Position numbers and translations under genes: made by a program. From an uncultured Bacteroidales bacterium (GTDB lineage: Bacteria; Bacteroidota; Bacteroidia; Bacteroidales; SZUA-534): a DNA stretch of 64,000 bases. Below, in pieces: positions 55,939 through 63,595 of the stretch (within the stretch, counting starts at the first letter, position 1; every line of letters starts with the position of its first letter). The notes beneath the pieces are model-generated. The model saw only the letters and a list, made by a program, of their open reading frames with translations. It did no database searches and was not told the origin of the DNA. The stretch covers positions 201,384-265,383 of the forward strand of contig CADASL010000002.1 of the NCBI GenBank assembly GCA_902790595.1, read 5' to 3'.

Positions 55939-56694
55939 TTAAATGGTTAAATCAACATCTTCTTTCAGGTCTTTGCCCATACTGAATATCTGCGACAAAA
56001 GCATAAGACCCGTGCCTGCTATAAGCCACGCGCGACCATTTATCGGGCCGAAAACCACCTGATAATCCTCAAATTGGATACCGCAAGCCGTAAAGTAAAC
56101 GACAATCTGCACAATGAATCCGATAACAAAGAATATTGTCATCAGTATACCCAAACGCTCAAGGTCAACCGTCATTTGCGACACAAATATATTCCCTTTG
56201 CGAATGTTTCTAATCACCCTTATAATCAATCGTATAACCCATATCAAACCGACAAGGTAAACAATAGCAATTACTATAGTTAAAACCGACATTTTGACAA
56301 AAACATTTCTTGTTGTCCGAAATAGGATTCTCGCTTTTCCTATGTACATCAGACCATAAGTTGTTGAGTTGGTCGCGTAAATAATCGGTGAGTTGGTGTG
56401 GCTACGTTTTCGCAGATTCACGTCGAACCACATAGGGCGCCAATTCCTGGTTATCGATACATCAACTGTGTCAATTTCGCCCAACGAATCGGTAACAACT
56501 TGATAGGTGGTGTCCGATTTAGTTGTAACCAACGGGTTGGCATCACGCTCAACAGTCGGCATACTATCGACATTATCGTGGATATAGAGGCGTGAATAGT
56601 GTGGCTTGTCTGTGGGTGTGAACACTGCAAATCCAACAACAAACAGGATTGAAAACAGGAACAATCCGGAATAGAATTTTAGTTTTTTGTTCAT
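55939..56694 (-). CDS. DUF2975 membrane protein (copy 1)
   Basis: The 251-residue protein (from the ATG that begins MNKKLKFYSGLF) has an N-terminal membrane helix, an outside loop (about 30-120) and three further membrane segments (TIVIAIVYLVGLIWVIRLII, FFVIGFIVQIVVYFT, AWLIAGTGLMLLSQI). It ends MGKDLKEDVDLTI like copy 2. It is the first gene of DUF2975-DUF2975-XRE. A longer in-frame start exists 45 bp upstream, but the copy-2 start and the repeated flank (GTTCATAGTAGTAAGTTT on the plus strand) support this one. Function unknown. Confidence 0.85.
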   Translation of the reverse strand: MNKKLKFYSGLFLFSILFVVGFAVFTPTDKPHYSRLYIHDNVDSMPTVERDANPLVTTKSDTTYQVVTDSLGEIDTVDVSITRNWRPMWFDVNLRKRSHTNSPIIYATNSTTYGLMYIGKARILFRTTRNVFVKMSVLTIVIAIVYLVGLIWVIRLIIRVIRNIRKGNIFVSQMTVDLERLGILMTIFFVIGFIVQIVVYFTACGIQFEDYQVVFGPINGRAWLIAGTGLMLLSQIFSMGKDLKEDVDLTI

Positions 56695-56895
56695 AGTAGT
56701 AAGTTTTTTATTGTTAAACGATAAATAATTACTGCGCAAAAATAATTAAAATTTGATATTCGCAACAAAAAACAGAAAAATTTTATCGTTTTTCGATAAT
56801 TATTTTTCGAATAATACAAATGTGTACTCCTTGCAGCCTTTCACCAACATCAAAATTGGCAATTGGGCCATCTAAAAATATAGCAGTCAACAATG

Positions 56896-56925
56896 TTTCA
56901 TTTTTCCAACAATTTTCTACTTTTG
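56896..56925 (+). promoter_or_regulatory. Promoter of the threonine operon
   Basis: TTTC (56896-56899, one mismatch), 18 bp, then TACTTTTG (56918-56925). Transcription would begin about 56932, placing the leader peptide ATG some 18 nt into the mRNA. Confidence 0.5.
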
Positions 56926-56949
56926 CGCTACTCAAAAAAGAGAGAATAA

Positions 56950-57069
56950 ATGCTTGTACTAAACAACATAAACAGAGGGATTTCCACTACGGGCGCACCA
57001 TCGACGCGGTGCACAATCGCCTATATTCCTTCGACCACAACCACTACCCCTTGCGGGGGTCGAATGTGA
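56950..57069 (+). CDS. Threonine-rich leader peptide of the thr operon
   Basis: A 39-codon ORF starts 25 bp after the -7 box and ends 57 bp before thrA. It reads MLVLNNINRGISTT, then GAPSTRCTIAYI, then PSTTTTTPCGGRM. Nine of 39 residues are Thr, including five in a row at 57034-57048, and four are Ile, the two amino acids that report threonine status in the classic thr attenuator. It overlaps candidate regulatory hairpins. The match of codon content to the downstream pathway makes a leader peptide far more likely than chance. Confidence 0.75.
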   Translation: MLVLNNINRGISTTGAPSTRCTIAYIPSTTTTTPCGGRM

Positions 57070-57080
57070 TATGTGGTTTC
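56990..57080 (+). promoter_or_regulatory. Candidate attenuator hairpins of the thr leader
   Basis: Pairings visible: GCACC/GGTGC (56995-56999 with 57008-57012); ACCCC/GGGGT (57046-57050 with 57056-57060), competing with TCGACC/GGTCGA (57031-57036 with 57058-57063); and AACCAC/GTGGTT (57039-57044 with 57073-57078) enclosing the former. The 5' arms lie in the Thr codon run, so a stalled ribosome would change the fold. No T-run follows, so the output may be translational rather than intrinsic termination. Confidence 0.45.
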
Positions 57081-57126
57081 AGCAATTTTACAAGTATTTT
57101 ACTAATCTATTAAAAATCAATTTATT

Positions 57127-59571
57127 ATGCAGATATTAAAATTTGGCGGCTCATCGGTTGCCAATGCCGAACGCATTGAACAACTGGCCAAAATAGTGGG
57201 CCGATACGGTAAACAGGATTTGGTGGTTGTGGTGTCGGCTTTGCAGGGCGTTACCAACCTGCTGGAAAACAGCGCAAAAGCCGCACTCGAAGGCTCGGAA
57301 CAGTACACCGAGTTCATCGACGAGATTCGCCGCCGCCACATTGAGATTATCAACGAACTGGTGGCCGACGACCAAAAAAACGCAATGACCGAATTCATCA
57401 AGGACCGCTGCGCAGAGGCCAACAAGATTTGCCAAAGCATCAAATTTCTCGACGAATGCTCGGACCGCACCCGCGCCAAATTGCTCTCAATGGGCGAGCG
57501 TATGTCGTCGACACTCATCAGCGCATCGCTTAACAATTTGGGACTGAAGAACATACTCATCGACGCGCGCAACATTATCATTACCGACAGCAACTATCTG
57601 CAAGGCAATGTGGACCACGCCCTGTCGGAACAGAAAACGCGCAACGAATTCAAAAACTTCAAGGGAATCGCCGTTGTGCCTGGCTTCATTTCGAGCACTC
57701 ACGACAGCGAGGCTTCGACTCTGGGCCGCGGCGGTTCGGACTACACGGCCGCTCTGCTGGGCAACTATCTCGACGCGTCGCTCATCGACATCTGGACCGA
57801 CGTGAGCGGTATGCTGACGGCCGCACCGAACATTGTTTCAGCCGCATATCCAATCAAATCAATGAGTTACGAAGAAGCAATGGAACTTTCGTACTTTGGC
57901 GCGAAGGTCATCTATCCGCCGACTATTCAGCCCGCGCTTGAGAAGAAAATCCCCATCGGCATAAAAAATTCATACGCGCCTGACGACGAGGGCACGCTCA
58001 TCACCGAGCACCCGAACCACGGCGACGCCACGGTTAAGGGCTTCTCGTCAATCGGCAACATATCGCTCGTAACCGTGTCGGGCAGCGGAATGATTGGGGT
58101 GCCTGGCGTGGCTATGCGGGCGTTCAAGGCTCTTTGCGCCGCGAATGTGAACGTGCTGTTCATCACGCAGTCGTCGAGCGAGCACACCATCTGCATCGGC
58201 ATCTACACAACCGACGCCGAGGCGGCCTGCAGCCAACTCAACGAGGAATTCTCGATTGAGATTGAGCGCAAGATTGTGCACACCATCGAGTCGGAAGACG
58301 GCCTGGCAATCATTGCCGTGGTGGGCGACAAAATGCGCGAGCAGGTGGGCATCGCTGGCAAGGCTTTCCGCCTACTGGGCGAGAACGGCATCAACATCCG
58401 CGCCATCGCGCAAGGCGCAACCGAGCGCAACATATCGATAGTTATCAAGGAAAAAGAGGTGGCGAAGGCTCTGAACGCGCTGCACGACGGCTTCTTCCTG
58501 TCGAAATACAAACGCGTGCACCTGTTTATGGTGGGCGTGGGCACGGTGGGCGGCACTATGCTCGACCAACTGCGCGACCAAACCGATTTCTTGAAAAATG
58601 AGTACGGAATCGACATCCGCGTGGTGGGAATTTCGAACTCTAAACGAATGATTTTCAATCGCAAAGGCATCGACTTGACGAACTGGCGCGACCTTCTGGC
58701 CAACGCCGACGAAGCGGCCAATCTGCCTGCGTTCATCGAGAACATCAAAACGCTGAACCTGCGCAACAGCATCTTCATCGACAACACGGCGTCGCACGAA
58801 CTGCCGAAAATGTACAGCCGCGTGGCGCAATTGAGCATCCCGATTGTGGCGTCGAACAAGATTATGGCGTCGTCGCCGCTTGATACTTATCTGAATTTCA
58901 AGAAGGAAGTGAAGGCCTACGGCGTGAAATTCCTGCACGAGACCAACGTGGCAGCGGGTTTGCCCGTGCTGAAGACCATCGAGGACCTTGTGGCTTCGGG
59001 CGACAAAATCATCAAGATTCAGGCCGTGCTTTCGGGCAGTTTGAACTACATTTTCAACACCATCAGCAGCGACGTTCCGTTCTCGCAGGCCGTGGTTCAG
59101 GCGCGTGAGAAGGGCCTGACCGAACCCGACCCCGCAATCGATTTGAGCGGTCTCGACGTTCGCCGCAAGATTCTGATTCTGGCGCGCGTGGGCGGAAATA
59201 TGCTCGAACTTGACGACGTGCTGAAGAACGACATCATTCCTGAAAACGAATTGAAAGCCAAGAACTTCGACGAACTTCTGGCCAACCTGAAACGTAACGA
59301 CGCGAAGATTGAAGCCATCCGCGCCGAATCGGCCGCCGCTGGCAAGAAACTGCGCTATGTGGCTGAATTTGACAATGGTAAGGCCGTGACGGGCTTGCAG
59401 AGCGTTGACGCGAGCCACCCCGCCTACAACCTTGACGGAATGGACAACATCATTCTGCTCTACACCCGCCGCTACCACGACCAACCGCTTGTGATTAAGG
59501 GCGCTGGCGCTGGTCCTGGCGTGACGGCTTCGGGCGTGTTTGCGGATATGATGAGGCTGGCAAATATGTAG
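57127..59571 (+). CDS. thrA: Bifunctional aspartokinase / homoserine dehydrogenase
   Basis: The 814-residue enzyme catalyses the first and third steps from aspartate to threonine. The N-terminal aspartokinase domain (about 1-290) starts with the KFGGSS motif (5-10) and includes LSMGERMSS and GRGGSDYTAALLG. Two ACT-type regulatory modules follow (about 305-460), with VSGSGMIGVPGVA and AIIAVVGDKMREQ, typical for Thr feedback. The homoserine dehydrogenase domain (about 465-814) begins MVGVGTVGG and contains NVAAGLPVLKTI, SGSLNYIF, EPDPAIDLSG and IKGAGAGPGVTASG. Length matches E. coli ThrA (820). It is the first structural gene after the Thr leader, with thrC 51 bp downstream. Confidence 0.97.
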   Translation: MQILKFGGSSVANAERIEQLAKIVGRYGKQDLVVVVSALQGVTNLLENSAKAALEGSEQYTEFIDEIRRRHIEIINELVADDQKNAMTEFIKDRCAEANKICQSIKFLDECSDRTRAKLLSMGERMSSTLISASLNNLGLKNILIDARNIIITDSNYLQGNVDHALSEQKTRNEFKNFKGIAVVPGFISSTHDSEASTLGRGGSDYTAALLGNYLDASLIDIWTDVSGMLTAAPNIVSAAYPIKSMSYEEAMELSYFGAKVIYPPTIQPALEKKIPIGIKNSYAPDDEGTLITEHPNHGDATVKGFSSIGNISLVTVSGSGMIGVPGVAMRAFKALCAANVNVLFITQSSSEHTICIGIYTTDAEAACSQLNEEFSIEIERKIVHTIESEDGLAIIAVVGDKMREQVGIAGKAFRLLGENGINIRAIAQGATERNISIVIKEKEVAKALNALHDGFFLSKYKRVHLFMVGVGTVGGTMLDQLRDQTDFLKNEYGIDIRVVGISNSKRMIFNRKGIDLTNWRDLLANADEAANLPAFIENIKTLNLRNSIFIDNTASHELPKMYSRVAQLSIPIVASNKIMASSPLDTYLNFKKEVKAYGVKFLHETNVAAGLPVLKTIEDLVASGDKIIKIQAVLSGSLNYIFNTISSDVPFSQAVVQAREKGLTEPDPAIDLSGLDVRRKILILARVGGNMLELDDVLKNDIIPENELKAKNFDELLANLKRNDAKIEAIRAESAAAGKKLRYVAEFDNGKAVTGLQSVDASHPAYNLDGMDNIILLYTRRYHDQPLVIKGAGAGPGVTASGVFADMMRLANM

Positions 59572-59580
59572 CGGCTTTCG

Positions 59581-59607
59581 CACAGATAACACAGATAACA
59601 CAGATTA
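59581..59607 (+). repeat. Three 9-bp tandem repeats between thrA and thrC
   Basis: CACAGATAA-CACAGATAA-CACAGATTA fills the 51-bp spacer, where homoserine kinase would often be found in related genomes. Such CACAGAT-type arrays occur between genes in many Bacteroidota. Confidence 0.7.
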
Positions 59608-59622
59608 TTAAACTGATATTCA

Positions 59623-60912
59623 ATGATATTCTACAGTACAAACGATAAAACGAACACGGCAGATTTAAAGACAGCAGTTCTTAAAGGATTGGCTTCGGAC
59701 AAAGGCCTTTATATGCCCGAATCGATTCCTGTTTTGCCTAAAACGTTCTGGGACAACATTCCTGGCAAGACAATGGGCGAGATTGGTTTTGAGTTGCTCA
59801 AGCCGTATTTCTGCCCTGATATTCCTGAAGATACGTTCCGCAAAATGGTTGACGACGCGTTCAACTTCCCCGTGCCCGTGGTCAAAATCACCGAGAACAT
59901 CAGCACCGCCGAACTGTTTCACGGTCCGACGCTGGCGTTCAAAGACGTGGGCGCACGCTTTTTGGCGCGGGTAATGTCGTATTTTGCAAGCAATCAGGGC
60001 GATATAAATGTCCTTGTTGCCACTTCGGGCGACACGGGTAGCGCCGTGGCCAACGGATTTTTGGGCGTGAAGGGCGTGAAGGTGCACGTTCTTTACCCGT
60101 CGGGACTGGTGAGCCGCCTGCAAGAGTTGCAGTTCACCACTCTTGGTCAGAACGTTACGGCCTACGAAGTCAGCGGCGTGTTCGACGACTGCCAACGTAT
60201 GGTGAAAGAGTGCTTTATGGATAAAGAGTTGAACCAAAAGCGGATACTGACGTCGGCCAACTCAATCAACCTAGCGCGGTTCCTGCCGCAGAGCGTTTAC
60301 TACGCTTACGCGCTGTCGCAGATTCCGCAAGAGCGCTGGAAAGACGTGGTAATGACCGTTCCGAGCGGCAACTTCGGCAATATCACCGCAGGACTGGTGG
60401 CCTGGCGAATGGGAATGCCCGTCAAGCGGTTCATTGCCGCCATCAATGCCAACCGCGTGTTTGCCGATTACCTGCAGACAGGCGTTTACAAGCCGCAGAA
60501 ATCGATTGCCACCATTGCCAACGCAATGGACGTGGGCGACCCGAGCAACTTTGCGCGTGTGATTGAACTGTTCGGCAAGTCGGTTGACAATGTCCGCGCC
60601 GAAATCAGCAGTTACAGTTACACCGACGAGCAGATTGGCGCCACAATGGCCGAAGTGCTGAAAGCAACTGGCTACGAACTCGACCCGCACGGCGCTGTGG
60701 GCTATTCCGCTTTGCGCGACCACCTGAACGCTGGCGAACTTGGCCTGTTCCTTGAGACGGCCCACCCTGCCAAGTTCATCGATACGGTTGAGAAATACAC
60801 TGGCAAGCGCGTCGAGATTCCTGCACGTCTGCAGAAATTTGCCGAAGGCACCAAACAGACGGTGAAGATTAAGGCGGATTATACTGAATTGAAAAACAGA
60901 CTGTTGGCGTAA
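59623..60912 (+). CDS. thrC: Threonine synthase
   Basis: The 429-residue PLP enzyme converts O-phosphohomoserine to threonine. It has the N-terminal STNDKTNTADLKTAVLKGLASDKGLYMPE typical of the long (E. coli-like) form, the cofactor lysine Lys107 in LAFKDVGARF, the ATSGDTGSAVANGF phosphate-binding loop, and VPSGNFGNITAGL. The C-terminus shows TAHPAKFIDTVEKY. It follows thrA by 51 bp, and an intrinsic terminator lies 20 bp after its stop, so the operon is leader-thrA-thrC. Homoserine kinase, which makes its substrate, must be encoded elsewhere. Confidence 0.97.
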   Translation: MIFYSTNDKTNTADLKTAVLKGLASDKGLYMPESIPVLPKTFWDNIPGKTMGEIGFELLKPYFCPDIPEDTFRKMVDDAFNFPVPVVKITENISTAELFHGPTLAFKDVGARFLARVMSYFASNQGDINVLVATSGDTGSAVANGFLGVKGVKVHVLYPSGLVSRLQELQFTTLGQNVTAYEVSGVFDDCQRMVKECFMDKELNQKRILTSANSINLARFLPQSVYYAYALSQIPQERWKDVVMTVPSGNFGNITAGLVAWRMGMPVKRFIAAINANRVFADYLQTGVYKPQKSIATIANAMDVGDPSNFARVIELFGKSVDNVRAEISSYSYTDEQIGATMAEVLKATGYELDPHGAVGYSALRDHLNAGELGLFLETAHPAKFIDTVEKYTGKRVEIPARLQKFAEGTKQTVKIKADYTELKNRLLA

Positions 60913-60932
60913 CAACACAGTTGCATAAAACT

Positions 60933-60968
60933 AAAAATCCCCGTCAAACTGATTGGCGGGGATTTTTT
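60933..60968 (+). terminator. Intrinsic terminator of the threonine operon
   Basis: AAAAATCCCCG pairs with CGGGGATTTTT (11 bp, 13-nt loop), followed by T residues, 20 bp after the thrC stop. Confidence 0.88.
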
Positions 60969-61030
60969 ATGGCTTCAAAACATCGACCTACTTGCTATAT
61001 ATTTGTTTATCTTTACAAACAAAAACGCTT

Positions 61031-61219
61031 ATGGCCACAAAATCCTACAAACGGACCAATAATGCGGTTTCAACGGCTTCAGAACCGCAAGCAACTTACG
61101 CACAATGCCAAACCGAGTGCACACCAGGCGCCAACAGGGCTGGCCGTATGTCGGTTGAAGAATATTTTGACAAAGTGTGGACTGCAGTTTTGAAAAAATA
61201 TGAAGATATACAACGTTGA
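61031..61219 (+). CDS. Putative antitoxin of a ParDE/RelBE-like pair
   Basis: The 62-residue protein begins MATKSYKRTNN and ends with an amphipathic segment (MSVEEYFDKVWTAVLKKYEDIQ) that could wrap the toxin. No DNA-binding motif is obvious. Its last 20 bp overlap the start of a RelE/ParE-family gene, the usual antitoxin-first arrangement. A TATATTTG -7 box lies at 60998-61005. I do not recognise the family by name; the role comes from the context. Confidence 0.65.
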   Translation: MATKSYKRTNNAVSTASEPQATYAQCQTECTPGANRAGRMSVEEYFDKVWTAVLKKYEDIQR

Positions 61220-61508
61220 AATTGCTGAATCGGCACTAGCAGACATCGATAGTCTGGCTGAATTTCTTGTAAGCAATTTATCTATAGACGGTGCGAAACG
61301 CTATCTAAAGGCTATGCTGCAAGAAATCAATTCATTATCGATTTTTGCTGACCTTTACAAACCTAGCACCTACGCTGTCATCCTACGGTATCATCCGAAA
61401 GCCCGTAGAATGGTATCTCATAACAAAAAATGGGTGTATATATTTCACGTTGAGAACGATACGGTAGTCATTGACCGAATACGTCCATCGAAACTAATAA
61501 CTCAATAA
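61200..61508 (+). CDS. RelE/ParE-family toxin
   Basis: The 102-residue protein follows the RelE/ParE pattern: VEIAESALADIDSLAEFLVSNLSIDGAKRYLKAMLQEI (the N-terminal helical hairpin), a middle SYxR-type strand region (YHPKARRMVSHNKKWVYIFHVENDTVVIDRI) and a basic C-terminus. Key features of the fold are I-x-x-S-A-x-x-D-L-x-x-I and V-x-V-x-R-I (VVIDRIRPSK). It overlaps its putative antitoxin by 20 bp. Whether the target is ribosome-bound mRNA (RelE) or gyrase (ParE) cannot be read; the I-D-R-I-R ending favours ParE slightly. Confidence 0.82.
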   Translation: MKIYNVEIAESALADIDSLAEFLVSNLSIDGAKRYLKAMLQEINSLSIFADLYKPSTYAVILRYHPKARRMVSHNKKWVYIFHVENDTVVIDRIRPSKLITQ

Positions 61509-61525
61509 TTTATTTGACGGGAATT

Positions 61526-61559
61526 TTTGTTCACCTTAAATCGAAAGTAAGTAACTTTG
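61526..61559 (+). promoter_or_regulatory. Promoter for the 171-residue membrane protein gene
   Basis: TTTG (61526-61529), 22 bp, then TAACTTTG (61552-61559). The spacer is 1-2 bp longer than usual. Confidence 0.4.
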
Positions 61560-61625
61560 TAAAATACTGGTCGGTAGCGAAATTGCACCGTCAATATATC
61601 TGATTAACAAAAAAAGTAATTTGCT

Positions 61626-62141
61626 ATGATTGCCGAAATTCTGAAATACACACTGCCTGCGCTGTTTGTTTTTTTGGCCACTTATCTTGTTATGAGCAAA
61701 ATGGTTAAAAGCGAGCAACTGCGTCTGAAAGCCGAGAACGTGCTCAACAACCAGAAATTCATCACTCCCATCCGCCTGCAGGCCTACGAGCGAATGGTGC
61801 TGCTAATGGAACGCATATCGCCGCAATCGCTCATTATGCGCACGCAGCGGCAGAATATCACAAATCAGGAACTGCAATCGGCACTGTTGAAGACCATACG
61901 CTCTGAATTTGAGCACAATATGGCGCACCAACTCTATATCAGCGACAAGGCGTGGGAAATGGTTCGCACGGCCAAAGAGGACTGCATCAAATTCATCAAC
62001 CAAACGGCCCTGCAAACCAAACCCGACGGCAACTCGCTGCAACTCTGCAAGTTGATTTTAGAGAACACAATGGACCGCGAACTCGACCCAACAACAAAGG
62101 CCATCGGCTATCTGAAGGAAGAAATCAGGACGCTGTTTTAG
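61626..62141 (+). CDS. Conserved Bacteroidota-type membrane-anchored protein, function unknown
   Basis: The 171-residue protein has one N-terminal membrane helix (LKYTLPALFVFLATYLVMSKM, about 6-26) and a helical cytoplasmic or periplasmic part with charged and Leu-rich segments (LRLQAYERMVLLMERISPQSLIMR, SEFEHNMAHQLYISDKAWEMV). It resembles small uncharacterised proteins found widely in Bacteroidota that share the ITPIRLQAYERMVLLMERI block. No enzyme motif is present. It stands alone, after the TA pair and before the hairpin repeats. An intergenic region of nearly 500 bp follows. Confidence 0.75.
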   Translation: MIAEILKYTLPALFVFLATYLVMSKMVKSEQLRLKAENVLNNQKFITPIRLQAYERMVLLMERISPQSLIMRTQRQNITNQELQSALLKTIRSEFEHNMAHQLYISDKAWEMVRTAKEDCIKFINQTALQTKPDGNSLQLCKLILENTMDRELDPTTKAIGYLKEEIRTLF

Positions 62142-62190
62142 ATTGGTTTCGGTAACATAGCCCATTAACTTCCATAAGAAAAATATTGCT

Positions 62191-62347
62191 TATTCCGCTA
62201 CGGAACGGCAAAAAAATCGTTTCGTAGCGGATTATAATATACATATTCCGCTACGAACAACTAAAATTTAATTTCGTAGCGGATTATAATGTACTTATTC
62301 CGCCACGAATAGCGAAGATTTGGTTTCGTAGCGGATTATAGCACATT
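62191..62347. repeat. Three tandem 52-53-bp hairpin repeats
   Basis: Units start at 62191, 62244 and 62296. Each begins TATTCCGCTACGRA, has a variable 13-15 bp centre, and ends TTCGTAGCGGATTATAAT; the first half is the inverse complement of the second, so each unit can form an 11-12 bp hairpin. The ends are conserved and the centres differ, which suggests selection for the stem. The units abut with no spacers, so this is not a CRISPR array. Confidence 0.85.
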
Positions 62348-62500
62348 AATGTATTAGACAAAAAGTTATACCCAACCAACAATTATTTTCTTACTTTTGT
62401 TTAAACACAAACTAAAACAATTTTAACGGACAGATAAATTTATTTAACATATAGATTTTTAGATACTTATCCCAATTGTTGAAAATCGCCAAAATTTAAA

Positions 62501-62630
62501 ACCATAGAGGATAAGCAAAGCGGTGTTCACGCTTATAGCGTGAGCCGTTTTCGGGCTTATACTATGGTGGGCGTTTGGCGATGCCTCAACAATCGTAAGC
62601 GGCAAAACGAAATCGGCGAACGCTTTTTTT
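62501..62630 (+). ncRNA. Candidate structured leader RNA ending in a terminator-like hairpin
   Basis: Three nested helices can be drawn. P1: ACCATAG..ATAAGC (62501-62516) with GCTTAT..CTATGGT (62555-62568). P2: CGG and CACGCT (62521-62533) with AGCGTG and CCG (62537-62547), a TAT loop. P3: GCGTTTGGCGAT (62571-62582) with ATCGGCGAACGC (62612-62623), one mismatch and one G-U, and an inner TCGT/ACGA pairing. P3 is followed by seven T residues (62624-62630) touching the ATG of the XRE gene. The RNA could be a self-standing small RNA or a switch controlling that gene. No Rfam family can be named here. Confidence 0.55.
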
Positions 62631-62867
62631 ATGGACAAAACAAACGAGATACACATCGGAAAAATCATTGAAAGCATAATGCGCGAGCAAGGCAGAACAA
62701 ACAAATGGCTTGCCGAACGCATCTGCGTCTGTCCGCCAGCCATCAGCAAGATTTACAAGAAGCAATCTATCGATGCCAACCAGATTCTCCTAATCTCGCA
62801 AGCCCTCAACGTTGACCTTTTCCACTACTATTCCGAACTTCTGAACCTGCCAAACATTTCCAAATAA
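62631..62867 (+). CDS. Small XRE-type HTH protein
   Basis: The 78-residue protein is one helix-turn-helix domain: EIHIGKIIESIMREQGRTNKWLAERICVCPPAISKIYKKQSID, followed by ANQILLISQALNVDLFHYYSELL. The I-H-I-G-K-x-I motif and the W-L-A...I-Y-K...D-x-x-L-L-x-I-S-x-x-L...D-L-F-x-x-Y-S pattern mark a common Bacteroidales family of small DNA-binding proteins. Its ATG follows directly on the T-run of the structured RNA (62501-62630), so no ordinary ribosome-binding site is possible unless the fold is opened. Targets unknown. Confidence 0.85.
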   Translation: MDKTNEIHIGKIIESIMREQGRTNKWLAERICVCPPAISKIYKKQSIDANQILLISQALNVDLFHYYSELLNLPNISK

Positions 62868-62899
62868 GACCGAATAGCGTCCGTTTTAGAAATGTTGAT

Positions 62900-62951
62900 T
62901 TTGAGACTGTTGGTGGGGATTGGGTAAATTTGAGGAATTAAAATAGGAGGA
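62900..62951 (+). promoter_or_regulatory. Promoter and unusual Shine-Dalgarno site for the 201-residue gene
   Basis: TTTG (about 62900-62903), 21 bp, then TAAATTTG (about 62925-62932), an exact consensus. An AGGAGG follows about 9 bp before the start codon; such strong Shine-Dalgarno sites are not seen at other starts in this window. Confidence 0.6.
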
Positions 62952-62959
62952 TTATAGCT

Positions 62960-63565
62960 ATGTGTAACAAGTATTACAAAACCGGAATCGACAGAGAAAA
63001 GCAATGCATCAATGTATTCGTGAACGACCCTTCATTTATGAACGTAACGAAAGGCATACTCTTGAATTTGTATTATGCAAATGTTAAAGACAGTTACAGT
63101 AGAGTTGACCAATCTACAAAGATTATAGAAGTAAGTTCGAAAGAGAAAATTAACCTTCAAGATTTCGAAAAAGCAGTACAAAGCAGACTTGATGAAGTTG
63201 ATGACGAAATATTTATAATGAGAGAGAAACTTTTGAATATGAAGCTATATGATGCACAAAATAAGTATGACGAGGTTATTTTGAAAATGATGAATGGCGA
63301 GTATGATAGCGAACTTTTCAACGATATGTATATGATAATGGGCATACTAATTGGCGAATTAACGAATATTAACATTATCTCACTTATAAAACAAAACGAA
63401 AGGGCAATTGTTCGGGAAGATAAGTCAGAGGCTGATTTTCATACTCAAACACAACCTTTGTTCTGTGCTACGAATGCGCTAATTGAGAGGGTAAATGAAT
63501 TAAATCTTATTAAACTTCAATCTATATCTAAATCCAAACAAAATTCTATACCAAAACAAAAATGA
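62960..63565 (+). CDS. Hypothetical protein of unknown function
   Basis: The 201-residue protein has no signal peptide and no motif I recognise. It is rich in Lys, Asn, Asp and Ile, with helical segments (FEKAVQSRLDEVDDEIFIMREKLLNMKLYDAQNKYDEVILKMMNG, about 75-120, coiled-coil-like) and a polar tail ending with a Lys/Ser/Gln-rich stretch. Base composition is clearly AT-richer than the neighbouring housekeeping genes, and the gene has an AGGAGG ribosome-binding site unlike its neighbours; both fit recent acquisition. It is followed 30 bp later by the BspA-like gene. Confidence 0.7.
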   Translation: MCNKYYKTGIDREKQCINVFVNDPSFMNVTKGILLNLYYANVKDSYSRVDQSTKIIEVSSKEKINLQDFEKAVQSRLDEVDDEIFIMREKLLNMKLYDAQNKYDEVILKMMNGEYDSELFNDMYMIMGILIGELTNINIISLIKQNERAIVREDKSEADFHTQTQPLFCATNALIERVNELNLIKLQSISKSKQNSIPKQK

Positions 63566-63595
63566 TAATTCACATTAACAATTAAATATTAAAAT

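Noticed and set aside
56820..57113. Plus-strand ORF of 97 codons upstream of thrA
   Set aside because: It starts before the thr promoter and reads the leader in a different frame; the 39-codon Thr-rich ORF explains the region better.
58372..59601. Minus-strand ORF of 409 codons
   Set aside because: Antisense to the homoserine dehydrogenase half of thrA; His/Val-rich shadow without motifs.
62191..62347. CRISPR-like array
   Set aside because: Units abut with internal dyads and no spacers, only three copies exist, and no cas gene is present.
62459..62749. Minus-strand ORF of 96 codons
   Set aside because: It overlaps the structured RNA and the XRE gene and shows no protein-like motif.
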